64,000 bases of DNA from Pedobacter duraquae (lineage in GTDB: Bacteria > Bacteroidota > Bacteroidia > Sphingobacteriales > Sphingobacteriaceae), in contig NZ_SNWM01000007.1 of assembly GCF_004362245.1 (NCBI RefSeq), positions 124,001 through 188,000 on the forward strand, read 5' to 3'. The translations under genes were made by a program, and so were the position numbers. This document shows, in pieces, positions 8,420 through 17,343 of the stretch. Within the stretch, counting starts at the first letter, position 1. Every line of letters begins with the position of its first letter. Under the pieces are notes generated by a model. The model was given only the letters and a program-made list of their open reading frames with translations. It ran no database searches and was not told the origin of the DNA.

Positions 8420-9013
8420 ATGCAATTTAAAAAATCGATAGCCATTGCAGCTTTTGCGGTATCGGCAATTTTAGTTTCTTCCTGCTCAAGACAGGTTACA
8501 CGCGTAAATCCAGAAGAGACCATAGACATTAGTGGAAACTGGAACAACACCGATTCCCGGATGGTTGCGCAGGAATTGACCAATAACATCCTTAACGCGG
8601 CTTGGTTAAGCAACCACACACAGCAACACGGTGGTAAAAAGCCAGTAGTAATTGTAGGTATGATACAGAATAAAAGTCATGAGCACATTGAGGCAGAAAC
8701 GTTTATCAAGGATATTGAGCAGGCTTTTCTTCAAACACAACGTATAGGTCTTGTGCAAGGCGGGAAAAAACGCGAGGAGCTTAGAGGTGAGAAAGCTGAT
8801 CAGCAAACTAACGCATCGGTATCTACCATGAAGAAGTTTGGTCTGGAAAGCGGAGCTGACTATATTTTGCAAGGTTCCATCAATTCTATTGTGGATGCAC
8901 ACAAACGTCAGAAAGTTGTTTCTTATCAGGTTAATCTTGAACTTACAAATATTCAGACCAACGAAGTGGTGTGGATCGGTGATAAGAAAATTGCCAAATA
9001 CGTTAAGAATTAA
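8420..9013 (+). CDS. LpoB-like penicillin-binding protein activator lipoprotein
   Basis: A 197-aa lipoprotein with lipobox LVSSC (Cys22). The mature domain matches the LpoB/YcfM family: SGNWNNTDSRMVAQELTN, then KKPVVIVGMIQNKSHEHI, DIEQAFLQTQRIGLV, SGADYILQGSI, and VVSYQVNLELTNIQTNEVVW near the C-terminus. In E. coli LpoB is an outer-membrane lipoprotein that stimulates PBP1B; by analogy this one may activate a class A PBP in the periplasm. It lies between the small secreted protein and the COG3014-like lipoprotein, probably in one operon. No PBP gene is present in the window. Confidence 0.85.
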   Translation: MQFKKSIAIAAFAVSAILVSSCSRQVTRVNPEETIDISGNWNNTDSRMVAQELTNNILNAAWLSNHTQQHGGKKPVVIVGMIQNKSHEHIEAETFIKDIEQAFLQTQRIGLVQGGKKREELRGEKADQQTNASVSTMKKFGLESGADYILQGSINSIVDAHKRQKVVSYQVNLELTNIQTNEVVWIGDKKIAKYVKN

Positions 9014-9035
9014 TCGCCCCTATAACACAATATAT

Positions 9036-10445
9036 ATGTTGATGCGGCGCTTTCTGCAAGGTTCTATCTTTATAGGACTGGTTTGTTGTTTATATAGCTG
9101 CGCCAGCTATAATGATAAGATTACGCCCTATTATAAGGAGATTGCTGCGGGAAGTTATCCTGAAGCACAGGCTGCGCTGAATCAGAATAAGGTACTTCAG
9201 AAACCGAGGAACAAGTTGCTTTTCTATATGGAGAAGGGACGGACAAGCCACTTGCTCGGTGACTATACAGCAAGTAACAGCTACTTTAACCTTGCCGATA
9301 GCCTTTTGGAGCATGGCCTGGGTGGTGCAATGGATGCCGCAGTAGGCACCTTACTAAATCCCATGAATCAAACGTATAAAGGAGAGGACTTCGAGAAGTT
9401 TATGATCCATTATTATAAGGCTTTAAATTATGTATACTTGAACAAGCCTGAAGATGCGATTGTAGAGGCCAGACGCATCACGCTACAAAGTCAGGAGCAG
9501 GGCGACAAGTTTGGAAGCTCCAAAAACAGGTATGCTGCGGATGCTTTTTCGCTGATGTTTCAAGGTCTCCTCTACGAAAGTACCGGGGATGTGAATAACG
9601 CATTTATCTCTTATCGGAATGCTGCGGAGCTCTATCTTAAGCAGCCAGATACTACTTATTATGGCACAAAAATGCCTTTGACATTAAAGCAGGACGTGAT
9701 CAGGACGGCTGCTCAAAATGGTTTTGATGAGGAAAAACAACGATTCGAATCTATTTTCAAACTTAAAGCACCAAAGCTGGCCGATGGTGGAGAGCTGGTG
9801 TTTTTCTGGGAGAATGGCTTGGCACCAATTAAACAAGAGCGTGATTTTGTGCTTGCCAGAGGTAGTAACGGAGATTTTGCCTTTACTGACGGAAACATTG
9901 TAGTGCCATTTTACGAAAGTTATTACGGTGATAACTTCAATGAGAAATCTGTTCAGAGCTTACGTGTGGCCTATCCGGTTTACGTATCCCGGCCATCGTA
10001 TTATACAGGTGCTACGCTGGGAAATGGCACAGATAGCGTACGACTGCAGCAAGCAGAAAATATCGGTGTGCTTGCCTTTAAAACTTTAGAGCAACGATTT
10101 GCCCGGGAAATGGCAAAGACACTGTCGCGTCTGGCTGTTAAAAAGGGAGCAGAATTGTTGGTTAGCCAAAGCGCCAAAGGCACCGGAAAGGGCGGAAAGG
10201 ACGACGGCCTGCTTAAAGGACTGGGTTACGGCTTACAACTCTATAACCTGCTTTCTGAGCAGGCAGATACCAGAAACTGGCAAACGTTACCAGCAACAAT
10301 ATCTTATGTCCGTATACCGCTTAAAAGTGGGGATAATACAATTCATTTGAGTCTGAATGCACCCGATGGTAACGTAGTTACCCGCGTTTTCCGTGTGACT
10401 GGAAATGGGAGGCTTAGTTTTTACAACTATTCGACATTAAAATAA
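9036..10445 (+). CDS. COG3014-like TPR-containing lipoprotein
   Basis: A 469-aa lipoprotein. The start at 9036 (alternatively 9042) gives a signal peptide ending in a lipobox (LYSC, Cys22); the longer frame opening at 8838 only overlaps lpoB. Residues about 40-210 are helical with TPR-like spacing (LLFYMEKGRTSHLLGDYTAS, KFMIHYYKALNYVYLNKPEDA, MFQGLLYESTGDVNNAF). The second half is a beta-rich domain found in the COG3014 group. In several phyla such proteins lie next to LpoB homologues, and here the gap is 22 bp. A role in peptidoglycan synthase control is inferred from that context. Confidence 0.75.
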   Translation: MLMRRFLQGSIFIGLVCCLYSCASYNDKITPYYKEIAAGSYPEAQAALNQNKVLQKPRNKLLFYMEKGRTSHLLGDYTASNSYFNLADSLLEHGLGGAMDAAVGTLLNPMNQTYKGEDFEKFMIHYYKALNYVYLNKPEDAIVEARRITLQSQEQGDKFGSSKNRYAADAFSLMFQGLLYESTGDVNNAFISYRNAAELYLKQPDTTYYGTKMPLTLKQDVIRTAAQNGFDEEKQRFESIFKLKAPKLADGGELVFFWENGLAPIKQERDFVLARGSNGDFAFTDGNIVVPFYESYYGDNFNEKSVQSLRVAYPVYVSRPSYYTGATLGNGTDSVRLQQAENIGVLAFKTLEQRFAREMAKTLSRLAVKKGAELLVSQSAKGTGKGGKDDGLLKGLGYGLQLYNLLSEQADTRNWQTLPATISYVRIPLKSGDNTIHLSLNAPDGNVVTRVFRVTGNGRLSFYNYSTLK

Positions 10446-10468
10446 ACCTAAAATTCTGATCTTTGGGG

Positions 10469-10741
10469 ATGCAAGAACCATTTGATATTCACATCGGAGA
10501 AACGCATTATGCTGTTTTTCCAGAGGGTAACGATACATACACAATTTTTAAAGAAGGGAAAGAATACACGCAGATCCAAAAGGATACAGATATGCAGTGG
10601 CTGAAGCTTGATCCGGAGAGTGCATTACCTTTATTTGAGGCAGATGAAGAGATCAACGCGATAGGTAAAGAAATTATGGATTATGTTCCCGAGCCTGAGG
10701 AAGATGAAGAAGGCGGTTTTGAGGACGAAGAGGAAGATTAA
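10469..10741 (+). CDS. small acidic conserved protein, unknown function
   Basis: A 90-aa cytosolic protein with an extremely acidic C-terminus (about 18 Asp or Glu in the last 24 residues). The N-terminal half (MQEPFDIHIGETHYAVFPEG) is a small beta-rich segment. No motif points to a function. GATCTTTG at 10458-10465, one mismatch from the -7 consensus, ends 3 nt before the ATG, so the gene might also be transcribed from its own start. It lies 23 bp after the COG3014-like gene and converges with yifB, whose stop immediately follows. Confidence 0.65.
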   Translation: MQEPFDIHIGETHYAVFPEGNDTYTIFKEGKEYTQIQKDTDMQWLKLDPESALPLFEADEEINAIGKEIMDYVPEPEEDEEGGFEDEEED

Positions 10742-12280
10742 TTATCCAGCCCAGTTTTCGCGATCCAGGCTTCTGTAGTGAATGGCTTCCGCCAGATGTT
10801 CCAGTTCAATTTCAGCACTGCCTGCCAGGTCAGCAATGGTACGCGAAACTTTTAATATCCTGTCGTAAGCCCTCGCTGATAAGCCAAGTTTTTCCATTGC
10901 CTTTTTGATCAGCAGCCTTCCGGCGTCGTCGATTTCGCAGATACTGCGAACCATATTTGGAGCCATCTGGGCATTGTAATGCAAGCCGGGTTGGTTGCTA
11001 AATCTAACCGTCTGCTCATTCCTGGCCTTGATCACCCTGTTTCTTATGGACTCGCTTTTTTCGGCCTTTGTGGCTGATGTGAGTTCATTGAAGTTAACGG
11101 GCGTTACTTCCACATGAAGGTCTATCCGATCCAGTAAGGGGCCGGAAATTTTACTCAGGTACTTTTGCACTACGCCGGGGCCACAGATACATTCTTTGTC
11201 GGGGTGATTGTAGTAACCACACGGGCAGGGGTTCATAGAGGCGATGAGCATAAAGCTTGCGGGGTATTCGACACTCATCCTGGCACGTGATATAGTTACT
11301 TTACGGTCTTCCAGAGGCTGCCGCATCACTTCCAGCACGGCACGTTTAAATTCAGGTAATTCATCCAGAAAAAGAACACCATTGTGCGCCAGGGAAATTT
11401 CGCCGGGCTGTGGATTAGCGCCACCACCAACCAGGGCCATATCTGAAATGGTATGATGTGGGCTGCGGTAGGGGCGTTCGGTCATTAAAGCATCTGCTGC
11501 ACTAAGCTTTCCAGCTACGGAGTGTATCTTGGTAGTTTCGAGTGCTTCCTGCAGATTTAATGGCGGGAGGATACCCGGAAGTCTTTTAGCCAGCATGGTT
11601 TTCCCTGCTCCCGGCGGACCGATAAGGATGAGGTTATGACCGCCTGCGGCGGCAATTTCCAGGGCTCGTTTAATGTTTTCCTGACCTTTTACATCACAGA
11701 AATCCTGCTCATAACGGTTTACATTCCGATAGAACTCTTCACGGGTATCTATCACTACAGGGTTAAAAGATTTGGACTTGTTGAGGAATGCAATTACATC
11801 TATGAGGTTTTCCATGCCATAGACCTCAAGGTCACTTACTACAGCCGCCTCACGACTATTGTCTTTAGGAAGGATAAATCCTCTAAATCCAGCTGTTTTA
11901 GCTTGTATGGCAATAGGTAATGCGCCTTTAATGGGTTGAAGTCCGCCGTCCAGAGAAAGTTCCCCCATCATAAAGAAATTCCCCAGTTCTGTGCTCTCCA
12001 ATTGTCCGGAGGCAGCGAGAATAGCTATTGCAATCGGAAGATCATAGGCGGATCCTTCTTTTTTAACGTCGGCGGGTGCGAGATTAACGACGATCTTTTG
12101 CCTCGGCATGCGCAGTCCGGCGGTCTGCACGGCACTTTCTATCCGCCGCAGGCTTTCCTTGACAGAATTATCGGGGAGGCCAACGATATGGTATTTGTTT
12201 CCTGCACCGATGCCTACTTCGATCGTAATTGTAAAAGCATCGACACCATAGATGGCACTTCCAAAAGTTTTAACCAGCAT
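10742..12280 (-). CDS. YifB/ComM-family Mg-chelatase-like AAA+ ATPase
   Basis: A 512-aa AAA+ ATPase of the YifB/ComM family; ComM is a branch-migration helicase for natural transformation in some bacteria, while its role in Bacteroidota is unclear. In order it has the N-terminal ChlI/Lon-like domain (MLVKTFGSAIYGVDAF, VVNLAPADVKKEGSAYDLPIA), Walker A GPPGAGKTML, Walker B LFLDELPEF, the Cys-rich insert MNPCPCGYYNHPDKECIC, an arginine-finger region, and the C-terminal Mg_chelatase_C helices (LSARAYDRILKVSRTIADL). It lies 64 bp downstream of ffh in the same direction. The start codon lies within an inverted repeat at 12277-12301. Confidence 0.95.
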   Translation of the reverse strand: MLVKTFGSAIYGVDAFTITIEVGIGAGNKYHIVGLPDNSVKESLRRIESAVQTAGLRMPRQKIVVNLAPADVKKEGSAYDLPIAIAILAASGQLESTELGNFFMMGELSLDGGLQPIKGALPIAIQAKTAGFRGFILPKDNSREAAVVSDLEVYGMENLIDVIAFLNKSKSFNPVVIDTREEFYRNVNRYEQDFCDVKGQENIKRALEIAAAGGHNLILIGPPGAGKTMLAKRLPGILPPLNLQEALETTKIHSVAGKLSAADALMTERPYRSPHHTISDMALVGGGANPQPGEISLAHNGVLFLDELPEFKRAVLEVMRQPLEDRKVTISRARMSVEYPASFMLIASMNPCPCGYYNHPDKECICGPGVVQKYLSKISGPLLDRIDLHVEVTPVNFNELTSATKAEKSESIRNRVIKARNEQTVRFSNQPGLHYNAQMAPNMVRSICEIDDAGRLLIKKAMEKLGLSARAYDRILKVSRTIADLAGSAEIELEHLAEAIHYRSLDRENWAG

Positions 12281-12301
12281 ATCTATTTAATTCAGATATG
12301 C
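12277..12301 (-). promoter_or_regulatory. inverted repeat enclosing the yifB start codon
   Basis: GCATATCT (12277-12284) and AGATATGC (12294-12301) are perfect 8-bp complements with a 9-bp spacer. In the minus-strand mRNA the AUG lies in the 3' arm of the possible hairpin, so folding could mask initiation. The same dyad could equally be a protein-binding site. Confidence 0.35.
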
Positions 12302-12344
12302 CAATCTATACTAAGCCGGGATATTTGTGGTAATAAAGTTTAAA

Positions 12345-13685
12345 TTACATTTTGCCTTGTGGCATTTTAGGCATTCCACGCATCATTTTAGCTGCGGCAG
12401 CAGGGTTAGAGAATTGTTTCATCACCTTACGCATGTCTTCAAACTGTTTGATGAGCTTAGTAACTTCTTCAATTTTATTACCTGAACCTTTCGCGATGCG
12501 CAGACGGCGACTTTGCTGAATGCTATCCGGATTTTCGCGTTCGTATTTGGTCATAGACTGGATAATTGCTTCAATATTTTTGAAAGCATCATCTTCAATC
12601 TCCACGTTTTTCATCATTTTGCTTACGCCGGGAATCATGCCCATCAGATCCTTCATGTTACCCATTTTCTTGATCTGCTGAATCTGGTTATAGAAGTCGT
12701 TAAAGTCAAACTTGTTCTTTCTGATTTTCTTTTGAAGTTCTGCGGCTTCTTTCTCGTCAAACTGCTGCTGTGCACGTTCAACCAGGGAAACCACGTCACC
12801 CATACCGAGAATCCGAGAAGCCATCCTGTCTGGATAGAAAACATCCAGGGCCTCCATTTTCTCGCCGGTACCGATAAATTTGATCGGTTTGTTGACAACA
12901 GATTTAATAGATAATGCAGCACCACCGCGGGTATCACCATCTAATTTGGTTAATACAACTCCGGTAAAGTCAAGCCTGTCATTAAAAGCCTTAGCCGTAT
13001 TTACAGCATCCTGACCGGTCATGGCATCCACAACAAAGAGGATCTCATGCGGCTTGGTACTTTGTTTTACGGCAGCAATCTCATCCATCATCTGCTCATC
13101 TATAGCGAGGCGGCCGGCAGTATCAATGATGATTACGTTGGCATTTTGTTTTTTACCTTCAGCTATACCTTCTAACGCGATGGCAACAGGATCTTTAGAT
13201 TCAATGTTTGCATATACCGGAACTCCGATTTGTCCACCAAGGATCTGAAGTTGATCAACTGCCGCCGGACGGTATACGTCGCCGGCAACCAGTAAAGGTT
13301 TCTTGCCTTTACTTTTAAGGAAGTTAGCCAGCTTTCCTGAGAAAGTGGTTTTACCGGCACCATTCAGTCCGGCAATTAATATAATTGTTGGGTTATTCTT
13401 AAGGTCCAGATCGGTAACCTCACCACCCATGAGGGCAGTCAGTTCATCGTTCATCACTTTAGTCAGCAACTGACCCGGAGAAACGGCAGTAAGTACATTT
13501 AAGCCTAAAGCCTTTTCTTTAACATCATCTGTAAAAGATTTTGCTGTTTTATAATTTACGTCGGCATCCAGCAATGCTTTACGGATTTCTTTCATGGTCT
13601 CTGCCACGTTGATTTCCGAAATGCTTCCCTGTCCTTTTAAAACTTTAAATGCACGGTCTAACTTATCCTGTAAATTTTCAAACAT
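12345..13685 (-). CDS. ffh: signal recognition particle GTPase Ffh
   Basis: The SRP protein that binds signal sequences and 4.5S RNA and docks with FtsY, 446 aa. The N domain (residues 1-90) is followed by the G domain with G1 GLNGAGKTTFSGKL, G3 DTAGR, and G4 TKLDGD. After about residue 300 comes the Met-rich M domain (MGNMKDLMGMIPGVSKMMKN) with the SRP-RNA-binding RRLRIAKGSG segment and a Met-rich end (MMRGMPKMPQGKM). A minus-strand -7 box TAACTTTG (plus 13722-13729) lies 36 bp upstream of the ATG. yifB follows in the same direction. Confidence 0.97.
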   Translation of the reverse strand: MFENLQDKLDRAFKVLKGQGSISEINVAETMKEIRKALLDADVNYKTAKSFTDDVKEKALGLNVLTAVSPGQLLTKVMNDELTALMGGEVTDLDLKNNPTIILIAGLNGAGKTTFSGKLANFLKSKGKKPLLVAGDVYRPAAVDQLQILGGQIGVPVYANIESKDPVAIALEGIAEGKKQNANVIIIDTAGRLAIDEQMMDEIAAVKQSTKPHEILFVVDAMTGQDAVNTAKAFNDRLDFTGVVLTKLDGDTRGGAALSIKSVVNKPIKFIGTGEKMEALDVFYPDRMASRILGMGDVVSLVERAQQQFDEKEAAELQKKIRKNKFDFNDFYNQIQQIKKMGNMKDLMGMIPGVSKMMKNVEIEDDAFKNIEAIIQSMTKYERENPDSIQQSRRLRIAKGSGNKIEEVTKLIKQFEDMRKVMKQFSNPAAAAKMMRGMPKMPQGKM

Positions 13686-13858
13686 TGTCTTTAATGCTTA
13701 GTGTTCAATTTTTTGTGAATACAAAGTTATTAATTTTTGACGGTAATTGCAGTTAAGGGTGTCCATCTTTATGCAATTGTCTGATAAAATAGAAAATAAA
13801 CTTTCTGTTGCGTGCAACATATCCGGCAATGATGGTGTCTTAGTATCAAATTTAGACG

Positions 13859-16300
13859 ATGAAATCCGCCCTACTCTCCTTATTATTACTTGGTTCGTGC
13901 ATAACGGTTTCTGCGCAGACAGTTCCCGTGCCGGCGAAGAAAATAAGTGCCCGAAGAATCACCATAGCGCCGAAAATAGACGGTGTTTTGGACGACGCTG
14001 TGTGGGAGGGAGCGCCTGTTGCTACAAATTTCATCCAGAGTAATCCCAATCCGGGCCAGGTTGAGCGGCCAAATAAACGCACTGAGGTCAGGTTTGTTTA
14101 TGATGACAACGCGATTTATGTGGCAGCGCGGATGTTTAATCCTAAAGATAGCATTTCGCACGAGTTGGTATCCCGGGATCAGATAGGAAGCGCCGATTTT
14201 ATAGGGGTTGTGTTTGATACTTTTCTTGACAGAATCAACGGCTATGGATTTTATGTGACGGCTGCTGGTGTGCAGTTTGATGCTAAATATTCGCAGGTGG
14301 GTGGTGAAGATTCCAACTGGAATGCTGTCTGGCTCAGCAATGTAAAAATTGATGAAACTGGCTGGACTGCTGAGTTTAAAATTCCTTATTCAGCCCTTCG
14401 TTTTTCGAGCAGGGATATCCAGAACTGGGGTGTCAATCTGGTCAGGAAAAACTTTATGGAGAATACGCAGACTTTCTGGAATTTTGTAGATCCGAAGGTA
14501 AGTGGCTTTATTAACCAGGCTGGTACCTTAGAGGGACTGGAGAAAATAGAGGCTCCGCTGAGGTTATCTTTTTCACCATATGTTTCTGCCTATGTGAACC
14601 ATTATCCGAATAATATTCCCGGTGTAAAAAATACAACAGCCTCTTTTAACGGGGGGATGGATGTTAAATACGGGATCAACAACAGCTTTACGCTGGATAT
14701 GACATTGATTCCCGATTTTGGACAGGTACAGTCTGATAACAGGATTCTGAATCTTACGCCGTTTGAGGTGAAGTTTAACGAGAACCGGCAGTTCTTTACC
14801 GAGGGAACCGAGCTGTTTAATAAAGGAGATTTATTTTATTCACGAAGGATAGGGGCATCACCATCCTATTTTGAAGATATTTCTGGTCAGATCAGACCGG
14901 GCGAAACAGTGATAAAATCACCACAGGAAAGCAAGGTGCTCAACGCAACTAAGGTGTCAGGCCGAACAGCAAAGGGACTGGGCGTGGGTATATTTAATGC
15001 GGTTACGAATACCATGCATGCAACAGTAGAAGATGCACAGGGCAACAGACGTGAAATTGAGAGTCAGCCATTAACGAACTACAATGTTTTTGTGCTTGAT
15101 CAGTCATTGAAAAACAACAGTTCAGTAAGTTTGATCAATACCAATGTATTGCGTCAGGGAAACGCTTACGATGCCAACGTTACGGCAGCACTGTTTAGTT
15201 TGAACGACAAGAAAAATGAGTACTATGTAAGCGGTGCGGGTAAAATGAGCTACCTGACCGGTACCGGGGGAAACCCTGGCAGCACGGGCTACAGCTATGA
15301 ACTGGAAACAGGGAAACAGAGCGGTACTTTTACCTGGAGCTACAGTCAGAAGTTGGCCGACAAAAAATTCGATCCTTCAGATATGGGTTTTTATACCAAC
15401 AACAACTTCCTTGACCAGGTGGGAACGGTACACTATAACATTTATAAACCTGGAAAGTGGTATAATAAGTTTCTATCCTACGCACAGGTGGGATACTCAA
15501 GGATGTATAATCCTGGTGCTTTTCAGAAGTTCTATGCTGAAGTTGGTCCGTATGTACAGTTCAAGAATTTCTGGTCCCTGGAGTTTAATTTAAACTATAC
15601 AGGTAAGGGTAATGATTTTTACGAAGCACGGAACGGCATGAAGTATCAGAGCCCGGGAGAGTACACATTCAGGGTCTTCGTAAATCCTAACCGCGCCAAA
15701 GCATATAACTTTGGGGGAGATTTTATCCTGACTAAGAGACAGCTGTTTGATGGGAACAGTATGAACTTCTATCTGTTTCAGAACCTACGTCTCAGCGACA
15801 GGCTTAACCTGGGTCTGGATTTGGATTACACGCCAACAAAGAACTACGTGAACTGGGTAGCCAGTCAGGCCGGCCAGACTTTTTTCTCCAGATATGACAG
15901 GAATACTGTAGAAAACTCTTTCGATGCCAAATACAGCTTCACCAACAGAATGGGAATCAATGTGCGTGTGCGTCATTACTGGTCTGATCGCAGAAACAAG
16001 GATTTCTATATGCTGAATGGTGATGGCACGCTGAGCAAGTATGGTGGGGCAGCCCTTACCGGGACGGACAGGAACTATAATGTATTTAATATTGACCTGA
16101 GTTATATCTGGACGTTCGCTCCGGGGAGTGAGCTTAGTGTAAATTATAAGGACATATCTGAGCGTAACGATACCTATTACACAAAAAAATATACCAATAA
16201 CTTAGGGGATGTGCTTTCAGGACCACAGAACAACAGCGTTTCGGTAAAGGTGTTATACTACATCGACTATCTGGATCTCAGAAAAAAGAAAAAACGTTAG
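13859..16300 (+). CDS. DUF5916 outer-membrane protein with CBM9-like N-terminal domain
   Basis: An 813-aa exported protein. The signal peptide ends after ITVSAQ (about residue 20). Residues about 30-220 form a carbohydrate-binding-module-9-like beta-sandwich (ITIAPKIDGVLDDAVWEGAP, VRFVYDDNAIYVAARMF, GWTAEFKIPYSALRF). The remainder is the DUF5916 region: alternating Tyr/aromatic strands ending SVSVKVLYYIDYLDLRK, consistent with an outer-membrane barrel. In Bacteroidota such proteins are frequent, their ligand is unknown, and some sit beside transport systems. It starts 173 bp from ffh in the opposite direction and is convergent with the DUF3078 gene (stops 2 bp apart). Confidence 0.85.
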   Translation: MKSALLSLLLLGSCITVSAQTVPVPAKKISARRITIAPKIDGVLDDAVWEGAPVATNFIQSNPNPGQVERPNKRTEVRFVYDDNAIYVAARMFNPKDSISHELVSRDQIGSADFIGVVFDTFLDRINGYGFYVTAAGVQFDAKYSQVGGEDSNWNAVWLSNVKIDETGWTAEFKIPYSALRFSSRDIQNWGVNLVRKNFMENTQTFWNFVDPKVSGFINQAGTLEGLEKIEAPLRLSFSPYVSAYVNHYPNNIPGVKNTTASFNGGMDVKYGINNSFTLDMTLIPDFGQVQSDNRILNLTPFEVKFNENRQFFTEGTELFNKGDLFYSRRIGASPSYFEDISGQIRPGETVIKSPQESKVLNATKVSGRTAKGLGVGIFNAVTNTMHATVEDAQGNRREIESQPLTNYNVFVLDQSLKNNSSVSLINTNVLRQGNAYDANVTAALFSLNDKKNEYYVSGAGKMSYLTGTGGNPGSTGYSYELETGKQSGTFTWSYSQKLADKKFDPSDMGFYTNNNFLDQVGTVHYNIYKPGKWYNKFLSYAQVGYSRMYNPGAFQKFYAEVGPYVQFKNFWSLEFNLNYTGKGNDFYEARNGMKYQSPGEYTFRVFVNPNRAKAYNFGGDFILTKRQLFDGNSMNFYLFQNLRLSDRLNLGLDLDYTPTKNYVNWVASQAGQTFFSRYDRNTVENSFDAKYSFTNRMGINVRVRHYWSDRRNKDFYMLNGDGTLSKYGGAALTGTDRNYNVFNIDLSYIWTFAPGSELSVNYKDISERNDTYYTKKYTNNLGDVLSGPQNNSVSVKVLYYIDYLDLRKKKKR

Positions 16301-16301
16301 A

Positions 16302-17291
16302 CTATCGCGGAAAAACAAACATCAGGCCCAGGGCGAGTGTCTGACTGCCCTGGATCTTTGCTGCGGTCTTTTTGTCGTACAAACCAACACCAGTTACAGA
16401 AACGTTCATATACCGGTTTACTTTTGCTGTTACAGCAACATCCAGGCGGTGATTGGCCTTGTCGAGCGCGTCATAGGGGATAAACAAAAGATACCTTGTT
16501 TTGAGGTTTACATTTTCAAAGATATCTTTTTCAAAAGCTGTTACTACCTGGAAAGCCAGATCGTTTTTGATTTTAGAGCCCAGTTCAACACCATAGTTGT
16601 TTTTCTTGATGATGTTAGTATCTAATACAAAAGTTTGACGGGCGGTTCCGGTACCTAGTCGTGTAGAGAAGAATTTGCTTGGTTTGTACTCAAAACCGAC
16701 AGATTCCGTAAGGTAACCCGGCGACATAAATTTCGAGATTAAATTTTCGTGTTCCTGATTATTCGCATCCCTGGTATAGGTATATCCGTTATCAAATTGC
16801 GACTCAAAATTGAGGGAACCGAAGAAATACCAGTTCTTAGATAATTGTATAGCAGCTTTGTTATCCCAGTAAATCCTGTCGACTGTCTTTTTCTCCAGCT
16901 GGTTTTTGTTTTTTACTTTTCCGTAGTTCAGGATCACCTCACTTACGTAGCTATAGCTTTCTTTGCTATATTCTGCTTTGTAGTTGATTAATCCGGCCAG
17001 CGATAAGGAGTTTACCCCACCACCAGTCCAGTTGTCGCTAAAAGCAGCTTGGTTGAGGTTGATTCCTACCGATGTTTTCGTTTTCCAGTAGTTTACTTTC
17101 GCATTGATAATTGTTGGTGTAAGTACTACAGGTTTAAAGGTGATGGTACCCAGTCTTGAAGGCAGGGGGCTGCGCTTAAGTCTGAGGTTAAGATCCTTTG
17201 TGTTAATAGGAATAGTATCTATCTCCTGTGCTTTAAGGCCTGTGGAAACAATGGTCAGTAAAACGGATAAGCAAATAAATAAACGACTCAT
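16302..17291 (-). CDS. DUF3078 family outer-membrane/periplasmic protein
   Basis: A 329-aa exported protein with signal peptide MSRLFICLSVLLTIVSTGLKAQ. The DUF3078 signature is clear: WKTKTSVGINLNQAAFSDNW followed by GGVNSLSLAGLINYKAEY and VILNYGKVKNK, with many aromatic-terminated strands. The family is restricted mostly to Bacteroidota and probably forms an outer-membrane barrel; its role is unknown. It is the last gene of the leftward series beginning at ruvX, separated by 52 bp from the CarboxypepD_reg gene, and could be independently transcribed. Confidence 0.85.
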   Translation of the reverse strand: MSRLFICLSVLLTIVSTGLKAQEIDTIPINTKDLNLRLKRSPLPSRLGTITFKPVVLTPTIINAKVNYWKTKTSVGINLNQAAFSDNWTGGGVNSLSLAGLINYKAEYSKESYSYVSEVILNYGKVKNKNQLEKKTVDRIYWDNKAAIQLSKNWYFFGSLNFESQFDNGYTYTRDANNQEHENLISKFMSPGYLTESVGFEYKPSKFFSTRLGTGTARQTFVLDTNIIKKNNYGVELGSKIKNDLAFQVVTAFEKDIFENVNLKTRYLLFIPYDALDKANHRLDVAVTAKVNRYMNVSVTGVGLYDKKTAAKIQGSQTLALGLMFVFPR

Positions 17292-17343
17292 TGTTACAAA
17301 GGAAATGAAAAATTGGCATAATTACAGGCAAAGGGTAATTATT

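Noticed and set aside
11936..12343. 135-codon open frame opposite the yifB N-terminus
   Set aside because: It lies over conserved yifB codons and shows no domain or promoter.
12513..12914. 133-codon open frame on the plus strand opposite ffh
   Set aside because: It is antisense to a strongly conserved gene and has biased His/Phe composition with no motif.
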